Assembly: GCF_021155765.1 (NCBI RefSeq)
Contig: NC_060110.1
Location: forward strand, 20,730,001 to 20,794,000
Origin: Diprion similis
Taxonomy: Eukaryota > Arthropoda > Insecta > Hymenoptera > Diprionidae
Reading direction: 5' to 3'
Length of the DNA: 64,000 nucleotides
Both the position numbers and the translations under genes were made by a program. The notes below the pieces were generated by a model. That model was given only the letters and a program-made list of their open reading frames with translations, searched no databases and had not been told where the DNA came from. Shown piece after piece: positions 51,101 to 63,573 of the stretch; within the stretch, counting starts at the first letter, position 1, and each line of letters opens with the position of its first letter.

Positions 51101-54100
51101 AAAATTTTTCGTCTCGGAATCGATTTGTATGACCATCTCTGGACTAATTGGACCCTAAGGAACTCAGAAAACACGTGAAAAAGAGCGTCGGACCAACAGC
51201 AGAGAAATGACGCTGAAAATTTTCAGTTTTTTGGCTGTAACTTTTGATGCGTTGCTCGCAGCGTATTGGGACCGCGTGCAATCGATTCCTCTCGCAAAAT
51301 TACGTCGGAATAGTACCCTAAAGAATTATTTGCAGCACTTTTCGGAGTCGTCGAAATTTTCGTCAAAAATCCAAAGGGGTAAGCCTTACTTTTTTGGTCA
51401 TTTTCGGAGCCGAAAATTTTTCGTCTCGGAATCGATTTGTATGACCATCTGTGGACTAATTGGACCCCCAGGAACTCAGAAAACACGTGAAAAAGAGCGT
51501 CGGACCAACAGCAGAGAAATGACGCTGAAAATTTTCAGTTTTTTGGCTGTAACTTTTGATGCGTTGCTCGCAGCGTATTGGGACCGCGTGCAATCGATTC
51601 CTCTCGCAAAATTACGTCGGAATAGTACCCTAAAGAATTATTTGCAGCACTTTTCGGAGTCGTCGAAATTTTCGTCAAAAATCCAAAGGGGTAAGCCTTA
51701 CTTTTTTGGTCATTTTCGGAGCCGAAAATTTTTCGTCTCGGAATCGATTTGTATGACCATCTGTGGACTAATTGGACCCCCAGGAACTCAGAAAACACGT
51801 GAAAAAGAGCGTCGGACCAACAGCAGAGAAATGACGCTGAAAATTTTCAGTTTTTTGGCTGTAACTTTTGATGCGTTGCTCGCAGCGTATTGGGACCGCG
51901 TGCAATTGATTCCTCTCGCAAAATTACGTCGGAATAGTACCCTAAAGAATTATTTGCAGCACTTTTCGGAGTCGTCGAAATTTTCGCAAAAAATCCAAAG
52001 GGGTAAGCCTTACTTTTTTGGTCATTTTCGGAGCCGAAAATTTTTCGTCTCGGAATCGATTTGTATGACCATCTGTGGACTAATTGGACCCCCAGGAACT
52101 CAGAAAACACGTGAAAAAGAGCGTCGGACCAACAGCAGAGAAATGACGCTGAAAATTTTCAGTTTTTTGGCTGTAACTTTTGATGCGTTGCTCGCAGCGT
52201 ATTGGGACCGCGTGCAATTGATTCCTCTCGCAAAATTACGTCGGAATAGTACCCTAAAGAATTATTTGCAGCACTTTTCGGAGTCGTCGAAATTTTCGCA
52301 AAAAATCCAAAGGGGTAAGCCTTACTTTTTTGGTCATTTTCGGAGCCGAAAATTTTTCGTCTCGGAATCGATTTGTATGACCATCTGTGGACTAATTGGA
52401 CCCCCAGGAACTCAGAAAACACGTGAAAAAGAGCGTCGGACCAACAGCAGAGAAATGACGCTGAAAATTTTCAGTTTTTTGGCTGTAACTTTTGATGCGT
52501 TGCTCGCAGCGTATTGGGACCGCGTGCAATTGATTCCTCTCGCAAAATTACGTCGGAATAGTACCCTAAAGAATTATTTGCAGCACTTTTCGGAGTCGTC
52601 GAAATTTTCGCAAAAAATCCAAAGGGGTAAGCCTTACTTTTTTGGTCATTTTCGGAGCCGAAAATTTTTCGTCTCGAAATCGATTTGTATGACCATCTCT
52701 GGACTAATTGGGCCCCCAGGAACTCAGAAAACACGTGGAAAAGAGCGTCGGACGAACAGCAGAGAAATGACGCTGAAAATTTTCAGTTTTTCGGCTGTAA
52801 CTTTTGATGCGTTGCTCGCAGCGTATTGGGACTGCGGTTAATCGATTTCTCTCGCAAAATTACGTCGGAATAGTACCCTAAAGAATTATTTGCAGCACTT
52901 TTCGGAGTCGTCGAAATTTTTGCCTAAAATCCAAAGGGGTAAGCCTTACTTTTTTGGTCATTTTCGGAGCCGAAAATTTTTCGTCTCGGAATCGATTTGT
53001 ATGACCATCTCTGGACTAATTGGACCCCCAGGAACTCAGAAAACACGTGAAAAAGAGCGTCGGACCAACAGCAGAGAAATGACGCTGAAAATTTTCAGTT
53101 TTTCGGCTGTAACTTTTGATGCGTTGCTCGCAGCGTATTGGGACTGCGGTTAATCGATTTCTCTCGCAAAATTACGTCGGAATAGTACCCTAAAGAATTA
53201 TTTGCAGCACTTTTCGGAGTCGTCGGAATTTTCGTCAAAAATCCAAAGGGGTAAGCCTTACTTTTTTGGTCATTTTCGGAGAAAAAAATTTTTCGTCTCG
53301 GAATCGATTTGTGTGACCATCTCTCGACTAATTGGACCCCCAGGAACTCAGAAAACACGTGAAAAAGAGCGTCGGACCAACAGCAGAGAAATGACGCTAA
53401 AAATTTTCAGTTTTTCGGCTGTAACTTTTGATGCGTTGCTCGCAGCGTATTGGAACTGCGGTTAATCAATTTCTCTCGCAAAATTACGTCGGAATAGTAC
53501 CCTAAAGAATTATTTGCAGCACTTTTCGGAGTCGTCGGAATTTTCGTCAAAAATCCAAAGGGGTAAGCCTTACTTTTTTGGTCATTTTCGGAGCCGAAAA
53601 TTTTTCGTTTCGGAATCGATTTGCATGACCATCTCTGGACTAATTGGACCCCCAGGAACTCGGAAAACACGTGAAAAAGAGCGTCGGACCAACAGCAGAG
53701 AAATGACGCTGAAAATTTTCAGTTTTTCGGCTGTAACTTTTGATGCGTTGCTCGCAGCGTATTGGGACTGCGGTTAATCGATTTCTCTCGCAAAATTACG
53801 TCGGAATAGTACCCTAAAGAATTATTTGCAGCACTTTTCGGAGTCGTCGAAATTTTCGTCAAAAATCCAAAGGGGTAAGCCTTACTTTTTTGGTCATTTT
53901 CGGAGCCGAAAATTTTTTGTCTCGGAATCGATTTGTATGACCATCTCTGGACTAATTGGACCCCCAGGAACTCAGAAAACACGTGAAAAAGAGCGTCGGA
54001 CCAACAGCAGAGAAATGACGCTGAAAATTTTCAGTTTTTCGGCTGTAACTTTTGATGCGTTGCTCGCAGCGTATTGGGACTGCGGTTAATCGATTTCTCT

Positions 54101-57100
54101 CGCAAAATTACGTCGGAATAGTACCCTAAAGAATTATTTGCAGCACTTTTCGGAGTCGTCGGAATTTCCGTCAAAAATCCAAAGGGGTAAGCCTTACTTT
54201 TTTGGTCATTTTCGGAGAAAAAAATTTTTCGTCTCGAAATCGATTTGTGTGACCATCTCTCGACTAATTGGACCCCCAGGAACTCAGAAAACACGTGAAA
54301 AAGAGCGTCGGACCAACAGCAGAGAAATGACGCTAAAAATTTTCAGTTTTTCGGCTGTAACTTTTGATGCGTTGCTCGCAGCGTATTGGAACTGCGGTTA
54401 ATCAATTTCTCTCGCAAAATTACGTCGGAATAGTACCCTAAAGAATTATTTGCAGCACTTTTCGGAGTCGTCGGAATTTCCGTCAAAAATCCAAAGGGGT
54501 AAGCCTTACTTTTTTGGTCATTTTCGGAGCCGAAAATTTTTCGTCTCGGAATCGATTTGCATGACCATCTCTGGATTAATTGGACCCCCAGGAACTCAGA
54601 AAACACGTGAAAAAGAGCGTCGGACCAACAGCAGAGAAATGACGCTGAAAATTTTCAGTTTTTTGGCTGTAACTTTTGATGCGTTGCTCGCAGCGTATTG
54701 GAACTGCGGTTAATCAATTTCTCTCGCAAAATTACGTCGGAATAGTACCCTAAAGAATTATTTGCAGCACTTTCCGGAGTCGTCGGAATTTTCGTCAAAA
54801 ATCCAAAGGGGTAAGCCTTACTTTTTTGGTCATTTTCGGAGCCGAAAATTTTTCGTCTCGGAATCGATTTGCATGACCATCTCTGGACTAATTGGACCCC
54901 CAGGAACTCAGAAAACACGTGAAAAAGAGCGTCGGACCAACAGCAGAGAAATGACGCTGAAAATTTTCAGTTTTTTGGCTGTAACTTTTGATGCGTTGCT
55001 CGCAGCGTATTGGGACCGCGTGCAATCGATTCCTCTCGCAAAATTACTTCGGAATAGTACCATAAAGAATTATTTGCAGCACTTTTCGGAGTCGTCGAAA
55101 TTTTCGCAAAAAATCCAAAGGGGTAAGCCTTACTTTTTTGGTCATTTTCGGAGCCGAAAATTTTTCGTCTCGAAATCGATTTGTATGACCATCTCTGGAC
55201 TAATTGGGCCCCCAGGAACTCAGAAAACACGTGGAAAAGAGCGTCGGACGAACAGCAGAGAAATGACGCTGAAAATTTTCAGTTTTTCGGCTGTAACTTT
55301 TGATGCGTTGCTCGCAGCGTATTGGGACTGCGGTTAATCAATTTCTCTCGCAAAATTACGTCGGAATAGTACCCTAAAAAATTATTTGCAGCACTTTTCG
55401 GAGTCGTCGGAATTTTCGTCAAAAATCCAAAGGGGTAAGCCTTACTTTTTTGGTCATTTTCGGAGAAAAAAATTTTTCGTCTCGGAATCGATTTGTGTGA
55501 CCATCTCTCGACTAATTGGACCCCCAGGAACTCAGAAAACACGTGAAAAAGAGCGTCGGACCAACAGCAGAGAAATGACGCTGAAAATTTTCAGTTTTTT
55601 GGCTGTAACTTTTGATGCGTTGCTCGCAGCGTATTGGGACCGCGTGCAATCGATTCCTCTCGCAAAATTACTTCGGAATAGTACCATAAAGAATTATTTG
55701 CAGCACTTTTCGGAGTCGTCGAAATTTTCGTCAAAAATCCAAAGGGGTAAGCCTTACTTTTTTGGTCATTTTCGGAGCCGAAAATTTTTCGTCTCGGAAT
55801 CGATTTGTATGACCATCTCTGGACTAATTGGACCCTAAGGAACTCAGAAAACACGTGAAAAAGAGCGTCGGACCAACAGCAGAGAAATGACGCTGAAAAT
55901 TTTCAGTTTTTTGGCTGTAACTTTTGATGCGTTGCTCGCAGCGTATTGGGACCGCGTGCAATTGATTCCTCTCGCAAAATTACGTCGGAATAGTACCCTA
56001 AAGAATTATTTGCAGCACTTTTCGGAGTCGTCGAAATTTTCGCAAAAAATCCAAAGGGGTAAGCCTTACTTTTTTGGTCATTTTCGGAGCCGAAAATTTT
56101 TCGTCTCGAAATCGATTTGTATGACCATCTCTGGACTAATTGGGCCCCCAGGAACTCAGAAAACACGTGGAAAAGAGCGTCGGACGAACAGCAGAGAAAT
56201 GACGCTAAAAATTTTCAGTTTTTCGGCTGTAACTTTTGATGCGTTGCTCGCAGCGTATTGGGACTGCGGTTAATCGATTTCTCTCGCAAAATTACGTCGG
56301 AATAGTACCCTAAAGAATTATTTGCAGCACTTTTCGGAGTCGTCGGAATTTTCGTCAAAAATCCAAAGGGGTAAGCCTTACTTTTTTGGTCATTTTCGGA
56401 GCCGAAAATTTTTCGTCTCGAAATCGATTTGTATGACCATCTCTGGACTAATTGGGCCCCCAGGAACTCAGAAAACACGTGGAAAAGAGCGTCGGACGAA
56501 CAGCAGAGAAATGACGCTGAAAATTTTCAGTTTTTCGGCTGTAACTTTTGATGCGTTGCTCGCAGCGTATTGGGACTGCGGTTAATCGATTTCTCTCGCA
56601 AAATTACGTCGGAATAGTACCCTAAAGAATTATTTGCAGCACTTTTCGGAGTCGTCGAAATTTTCGCAAAAAATCCAAAGGGGTAAGATTTACTTTTTTG
56701 GTCATTTTCGGAGCCGAAAATTTTTCGTCTCGAAATCGATTTGTATGACCATCTCTGGACTAATTGGGCCCCCAGGAACTCAGAAAACACGTGGAAAAGA
56801 GCGTCGGACGAACAGCAGAGAAATGACGCTAAAAATTTTCAGTTTTTCGGCTGTAGCTTTTGATGCGTTGCTCGCAGCGTATTGGGACTGCGGTTAATCG
56901 ATTTCTCTCGCAAAATTACGTCGGAATAGTACCCTCAAGAATTATTTGCAGCACTTTTCGGAGTCGTCGAAATTTTCGTCAAAAATCCAAAGGGGTAAGC
57001 CTTACTTTTTTGGTCATTTTCGGAGCCGAAAATTTCTCGTCTCGGAATTGATTTGTATGACCATCTCCGGACTAATTGGACCCCCAGGAACTCAGAAAAC

Positions 57101-57218
57101 ACGTGAAAAAGAGCGTCGGACCAACAGCAGAGAAATGGCGCTGAAAATTTTTAGTTTTCTGGCTGTAACTTTTGATGCGTTGCTCGCAGCGTATTGGGAC
57201 CGCGTGCAATCGATTCCT
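42181..57218. repeat. 312-bp tandem satellite array, 48 copies
   Basis: The landmark GCAGCACTTTTCGGAGTCGT and its variants recur every 312 bases, 48 times from 42285 to 56948; the only spacing change is one deleted base in the copy near 51030. Copies are nearly identical but fall into subtypes. Type A has GGAGAAAAAAATTT and TGTGTGACCATCTCTCGAC. Type B has GGAGCCGAAAATTT, GGGCCCCC and GTGGAAAAGAG. Others differ at TCTCGTC, GCCTAAAATCC or CTGTGGAC. Types are ordered in blocks, for example the four-unit series from 50083 recurs at 54762 (15 units apart), and 46963-47586 recurs at 49147 (7 units apart). CpG is frequent. Because 312 is a multiple of three, one + frame is open through most of each copy; copies with GACCGCGTGCAATCG lack the TAA present in GACTGCGGTTAATCG. 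I regard it as non-coding satellite DNA. Confidence 0.98.
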
Positions 57219-57455
57219 TTCTTAAAATCACATCGATCCAGTGCACGAAGGAAATTATTCACCTACTTTCCAAAATCGGCCCAAATTCTACTGAACAAAC
57301 TCAAATGGATTAGCATTGCTTCCTTAAGATTGTCAAAGCTCGGACATTTCACGTTTCAGGATTGTTCAGTAGGACTCGCCCTCCACTAATTGAACATTCG
57401 GGATAGCGGAAAAGACTTAAAAAGAAGCGTGGGATCAACAGCAGAGGAATTACAA
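57219..57455. repeat. Decayed right-edge copy of the satellite
   Basis: After the last regular copy the match continues weakly: CGATTCCTTTCTTAAAATCA, then CACTAATTGAACATTCGGGA, then AAAAAGAAGCGTGGGATCAA and CAGCAGAGGAATTAC, each aligned in order with unit landmarks. It ends near 57455, next to GTAGAGATGGG. Confidence 0.75.
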
Positions 57456-60198
57456 GTAGAGATGGGTGATTACATCAATGTGTTGACCATCGACTTTTTT
57501 CCGACGAGAATATCGATGTTCTCGATCGATGCTTTTTAAAGTTGATATCTTGATAGTTGATGGACAATATTGAATTGTCGGTATCGTCAAGTCAGGAGTG
57601 AATTAAATTTCTGTGCTAACATAAATGCCGTGCATACTTTACAACTAATCGTAAGGAAATTCATTTATCATGTTATTTGAATACGTGCACAACAGCCGAG
57701 CAGGGTACGGTTCTACAGAGTTCGTTTCTACAGAAATGTTCGTATCTGAAGACAAATTATTCCAGATTGGTCGTTTCTGCACAATTTGAACTCAAGTTAC
57801 AGATTGTCAAGTTTATGAATAATACGGTATTATTAGTATGTTTTTCTGACAGTGGAGCGTATAAATTGTATTCAATATTTCTAATTCTGAAATAAGTACT
57901 TTATTGAAATTATAATTTTTATGTATATATATTTATGTGTATAATATACAATTTTTGTGTTCTTTCTGTTTATATGGACCATTTCAAACATGAATAAAGA
58001 CACACTAAGTACTGAACAGGTAAGTACTTGAGAGACGTAGAGAAGTTAAGTATCTCCCTATTAGGGATTCAATGTATATTACATATAACATGCTACTCCG
58101 AGAATTTAATTATAAAATTTGTTTTGCATGGTATTTTTCACTCTGTAATAACCGAAATTAACAAACTAGGGCCCTAACGGCTTGCACAAAGGTGTTTGTG
58201 CCATGGTTTCCATATAATTAACCTAAAACAATGTACTAATTATTCCAGTTTTGGCAGTATATTACCTAACCAAGGTGATACATTGGGTCCCATGTGATGT
58301 TTTATTCACCCCTACGATCAATTTTGGTCTTTATAATGTGGAATGTACAAGTTACTGGTATATAATTATCACATAAGAAATGATCAGGATACTGAATTTG
58401 TGGTATCCTATGTAGGACTGCAGATGCCCTTATTGACGTAGAAATGAATTTTACGTTCATGATGTACATGTATATTGTACGTATAGATAAATAAATACAT
58501 AATATGACTATATAAATTTATAAGTATCATCGATTTGTATCTTTTTTATATTTGGAATCTTCGTTTATGCGGAATATGAGGTTGAAAATACATGGTACAC
58601 TTTCACACTTCTCTGTCTTATAGTATAGTAATAAGTATTTATATAATAAATATGTGTGTTACTCCGTGTTTGTACATGAACAGCTGTTATTTTTCGGAAA
58701 ATTTGATATGATTATAGTACATTTTGTAGCACCAAAATATTCTTTACAGACCGGAAAGAATCAATAAAATTTATATAATTCTTTAACAATTGTCAATAGA
58801 AATATAAAACTTAAACTCGTAAATTCTATGAATTAAAAGCACGCAATCACCACATGGCCAATGGTGGGCTTTCATTGAATCACATATGCACGTAAAATTC
58901 TATACTTATTTCGAAACTTTTTTTTTAAATCTAATACACATGTAATTTAAGATAATACATTAATGCGTATACTCATGCTATTCACGTATAACAAAGCGAT
59001 ATATTCCTTCCGTAACTTAGTTGGAAATTTTTTTAGCCTACTGCAAGTGTCTATGATGATTTTATTTCAGATTAGTTTCAGTAGTATAAACGAACTGTAC
59101 TTGCTTAAATCATAATCGTATTATCGCTGTGTTCGTATAAATGATCTGGGAATAAACAAAAGTTGTTACGTCTTGGGAAATAATATTAAAGTATAGAGCT
59201 CGAGAAATGGATTCTTTACATTTAAAGCACATGAAACAAATTTGGAGTTTTTGCAGTACGACACTTATTTGAGACTATAAATTTTCAGAACCAATTGTAT
59301 ATTTTGGATACTGATTAGTAGGCCAGAAAGTAGATTACACATCTATTGAGTCTTTGTATCTGCAAGAGATTCCCTTCCCGATTTTGCATTAGCTATCTAT
59401 GGATACAAATTTTACAAACGAGTTTAGACAGGAGATGTACTAAACGAAATTACAGTTTACTCAACATATGATTAACATACCACGTTGGTTAAAGACAACA
59501 GTTCAGTTTCCATTGAGCTGAAGATTATAAAATAAATTAAAAATACAGCAACCAAACTTGCATATTACTTTTAGATTCACACGCATACAGCATTCGTACT
59601 AATCACTTGATCATAAATATTTTCTACAGCAATTTTCTGATAGGAATGATATTTCAACTACGTCTAACAGGAAACAGTGAAATCATTTGATTATGTCATA
59701 AAATTAAGTACAAGTATGAGCAATAGGAAGGATGAATGCAATCTGCTGAAGCAGTATTCTAGTTTTGAAATCATTTCATTATGTCAATGAATTAAGTACA
59801 AGTGTGAGCAATAGGTAGAATGAATGTAATCTGCTCAAGCAGTATTCTAGTTTCCAACATACTGTCAGATTTTTTAAGTACATTTTACGGTTCTGTTCCT
59901 CGAAGTGTAATATATATCATTCCTTTGTTAAAATACGTAAAAAACCAAGCAAATAAATTTGTCATTTCCATACATTGAAATATAGCATTCAAAAAATAAA
60001 TATCGTCGTCATATTTTCTATATTAATTTTTGTCTTCTCTTTTAATTTGTAATACGTAATCAATTAAGTACCTGTAAGTAGTACGTATATCTTGAAAATG
60101 ATATCCAAGAATGCATCAATAATACTTCATAATTAAGCGTTAAGGAACCACAGCAGTTTTCCATTATTCCTGAATCCCGATTCAATTTTTCTCAGATA
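57456..60198. other. Non-coding stretch between satellite and PHM
   Basis: AT-rich, with no recognised gene. The first 70 bases carry GAGATGGGTGATTACATCAATG and an ATCGATG cluster like that left of the satellite. A 72-codon frame at 57677-57895 starts at TTG and is not recognised. The part next to 60199 should be PHM 3' UTR. It includes an 88-bp tandem duplication. Confidence 0.5.
59679..59853. repeat. 88-bp direct tandem duplication
   Basis: GAAATCATTT(G/C)ATTATGTCA starts at 59679 and again at 59767; the two copies also share AATTAAGTACAAGT, GAGCAATAGG, AATCTGCT and AAGCAGTATTCTAGTTT. The copies differ at roughly ten positions. It lies in the likely 3' UTR of PHM. Confidence 0.85.
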
Positions 60199-61739
60199 TT
60201 ATAAGGTCGAGGCCTCTCGCTCGGGGATGCCAATCAAACCAACATTTTGCCAATAATAAGTCGGTGGGCCGCTGGTAAAGCAATACTTCATTTCTAAAGG
60301 TTCATCTTCCTTAACGTAGTACATGAGGTAAAAATTGCACATTTCATCTGCGTTAGTAGCACCAATGTGCGTCCAAGTAGTACGATTACTTTCCATCGTG
60401 CATCTGGCTGCTAATGTATCACCACGTGTAATTGGTATTTTGTTATGAACTGGGTAAAACATCTGAGGACTCAAGGGATCTCTTTTTCCCAATTCTACCC
60501 ACTCATTTTCAGGTTTAATTACATAACCCGAGACTACTCTACCGAGACTATGCGTGTGAGTTCTATACGCGATTGGATAAATAGTTTTTTCCTCCTGCAA
60601 AGAGCACGCTGTTTCCATGTACTCTGTACTTTTTGGAGGTATTATCCCAGATGTTCCCAACAGTAAAACACCAGCCAATTTCTTGTGTGGTTTAAGAGTG
60701 TAATGTAAAAATATTCCAGAGTCATCAGTACTCCCATCTTTGAACTCATCAATGTGCGAGTAATGTACTTGCAATACTAAATACTTGATTGTCGAAGTAC
60801 CGCCAACTTTGAATCCCACGTCATCCGGTAGAATCAACTTTGGAGCATCTCTGGCCCATGCATAAAGTATCTAGATTGGAGAAAGAATTTCAAATATCAA
60901 TAGTCAGCAATTGTTTCCAAGTTTCAGTACAAAATTCTTCAACTTTCCAGCCCATACGTTGGACTTCTCTGGGTGGTGATAGTGTCGCTAATTAATTGTA
61001 TAACATATAAAATTTCCCTTTGTTTGAACAGCTTCTTGAGTCTTGATGACTTTAAATTTTTATTACTCCTTCCTATCTCTGATATTTATCACAGTTTCCA
61101 ATAAATTATAGTTCGTTATATACCTGGGATCCTTCACTGCACGGACTTGCAGTTTCAGAGTCAGTATCCATAGCATGAGCCATTTCGCCACAGTTCCAGA
61201 CAGGTTTGCTACTGCCTGGTTGCGAGCACCCGTAAAGTAACATATGATGGGCAGTAGCCATAGTAGCGTTAGGTTCAAATCCAACGATATAATAATCCTT
61301 TGTTGAATCTATTTTGATCGGAGTGCACAGATACAGTTCGGGCTAAAACGAAAAAAAAAAAAAAATTCATCATAAACCGCGTAAAAACATATACCATACG
61401 TCAACCTTGCGTAAAGAGTAAACAGCAATTTCAATCATAAAAAAATAATTGAATTCAAAAACATGTAAAGTATTAATTGGAACATTGCGAGAAAATGGGA
61501 TTCAAAATTGTAATAAAACAGTTAAAAGAAACATTTGAAGGGATAATGCAGAGAAACATCGTCGCGCAATTACGTGACATGATGCACGAATTTGTGTACA
61601 CTCTAATTAGTATCATACTTACAGTGGTGGGCCTGACGTTTGGCATGAGCAGGGGATACCTTTCGACATTATATGAGTGGGAATACGTGACAGCCACGAT
61701 GAGCAGGATCGCTAAAATGAACAGGTATCTTCCATTCAT
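60199..61739 (-). CDS. Phm: Peptidylglycine alpha-hydroxylating monooxygenase (PHM)
   Basis: Complete three-exon gene: 61739-61623, 61342-61124, 60870-60199; 1008 bases, 335 residues plus stop, all phase 0 with GT-AG introns. PHM is a copper and ascorbate enzyme of the secretory pathway. It hydroxylates the alpha carbon of C-terminal Gly in neuropeptide precursors, the first step of amidation. The start is the ATG at 61739-61737 because it opens a signal peptide (MNGRYLFILAILLIVAVTYS); the frame runs on upstream only to a GTG, with no ATG. After the signal comes YPLLMPNVRP and LYLCTPIK. Copper ligands are visible: His71-His72 in AHHMLLYGC and His148 in QVHY for one copper, His217 and His219 in RTHTHSLG and Met289 in ADEMCNFYLMYY for the other, with spacing like the mammalian domain. 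The length and the absence of a PAL lyase domain match the insect single-domain form. Confidence 0.96.
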
Positions 61740-63068
61740 TTTAACTAATTGTTGGGATGCGGAGGTAATTGTTTCGCCTGTATAATGCACCGTGCGAACT
61801 TATTAGGAACACCGAAAACTAGCCACCTGTCAGCTCGACGCTTGTCTGGTCGATACACCTGGATTTAGCCACGGTTACAGAAGAGAGTAGAAGGCTGAGC
61901 TTCTCGTTCTTGATGATAGAAGGTGATTGATAACCTAGAGTCATAACTACGGTCAAATAGTCTACCTACTTTGTTTACCGACGGAGCAGGACTAAATGTG
62001 TCGTTTTTTTCTTTAATTCCGTGCGTTCTTAAAGGAACACGTCACCAGCCTGCAATGCGTTGTAGAATTTAAAAAAAAATTTAATATCTTGAAAATCGTG
62101 AAAGTTATTTAGAACCTAATGTAATGATGTTACAATTACAGCGATCGATGTGGGAAACTTCGTGTATGTATCTGTATACTCTACAATCATTGCCGGTATA
62201 TTTTATGGCCATGACGCCAATACATACCTGATAAGCCTCCCACGCGTCTTGCGTGCGTGGGTGTAATTGATTTGTCTGCATTTAAAAGCGAAATGTTTAC
62301 GAAAGCTGAGATTTTTGGTATTAAATTCTGCAAAAATATGCACCACCATTTGACGAGAAACAAAAGTTTTTTACTTCAAGGCTGCATAATATATGCTCCA
62401 TCATACACCTGTTGTAAAAACAATTCGAAGCTACAATACGTAATTACCAATTATGCATATCTTAGAATTTATAAATGTATAATCAGAATTAAAAACTACG
62501 AATTGTTGTTTATGCGTATCCCGTGCACGTCTATCTTTTTATGATATGTTATATTATATTATTATATGGAATTTTGCTATGTATATACAAATACAAGAAT
62601 TATCGAAATATTATCAAATATATTAAATTTCTAGCTATTTGTAATTATACATTATTCTATTTGGACGGATCAATATAATCACAATAACTATAATATATTA
62701 CATGTACATTGTATAAATTATTATAAATATCTCATTTCGATTATTGTATGAAAAAATTTGAGCTTATAATTGTAGATAAAATATACTATACATATATTGC
62801 ACAATCTGCGATGAGATATATGAATTTTATCCAATACAACAAAGGCTGTCCAAATCACATTTTCATGTAAATATTCGATTTACTTTCATAAGTAGGTACG
62901 TTATAAATGACTGATTGTGAACTTGATAAATAAAATACATGTATTATGTATGAAGCTTTAAGTGCTTGCCGTGCTTTGCCATCGTACTGTAATGCGAATT
63001 TGAAATGAAAATTTGTCATAATATTAATAAATGCTGGTTTGAACTTCTGATAACGGTGATACGAAACG
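61740..63068. other. PHM upstream and ARL6 3' flank
   Basis: Both genes are on the minus strand, so this holds the PHM promoter and 5' UTR at the left and ARL6 3' UTR at the right. No exon was recognised. A 95-codon frame at 62257-62544 begins at GTG and shows no family motif. Confidence 0.5.
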
Positions 63069-63573
63069 TTATCTCTTATTTATGTAAATATCTCTTATTT
63101 GATCAGTTAGCCATTCGATGGCTGGTTGTAAACCGTCTCCATTAACGGCATTCGTCGCTCTAATATGCCAAGGCTTATCCAAAATTCTTTCAAGGCCCAA
63201 TCCGGCAACCAACTTTACCGTGGTTAAAGAATCTGGCAAATCCATTTTATTCGCTAAGAAAAGTATAGGAATCTTACGACCTGAAAAAAGATTAATCGAT
63301 CCATCATTGCAGCAGTGCTAATATTACGTATTTGTACCCATTAATACTCATATTTTTGTTAATCGGCATACACCAAGGCCGAATTTTACCTACCATTTAT
63401 GTCTGGATGTTGTAGAAGCATGTCTAGTTCCTCTTTCGCGACAACCAATCGCAGCTTGTCACTACTGTCTATTAAAAATATAATGCCTTGACAATCTTTG
63501 TAGCAATGTTCCCATAACGATCTGTAGCGATCATGACCGGACATATCGAATGCCGTAAAATGCACATTTTTAA
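63069..63573 (-). CDS. Arl6: ARL6 / BBS3 small GTPase, C-terminal two exons
   Basis: Exons 63573-63394 (180 bp) and 63280-63069 (212 bp), GT-AG intron, phases closed; stop TAA at 63071-63069. ARL6 is an Arf-family GTPase that recruits the BBSome coat to membranes at the ciliary base. The first exon here has switch [12 protein letters not shown] followed by SLWEHCYKD, and [20 protein letters not shown]. The second has the guanine-binding N-K-M-D motif ([12 protein letters not shown]), [17 protein letters not shown] and [13 protein letters not shown] and W-E-H-x-Y-K distinguish ARL6 from other ARLs. The residue after D-M-S-G is His where mammalian ARL6 has the catalytic Gln. The N-terminal exons with the P-loop are not in the window and should lie beyond 64000. 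Confidence 0.93.

Noticed and set aside
42190..57389. Dozens of 87-codon and longer frames on both strands of the satellite as genes
   Set aside because: Most start at TTG or GTG, both strands are open in the same units, and the frames exist only because the 312-bp unit is a multiple of three and copies are young. No promoter, splice structure or family motif was seen.
61740..61790. A 17-residue N-terminal extension of PHM
   Set aside because: The extension would start at GTG (61790-61788). The ATG at 61739 begins a proper signal peptide, so it is the start.
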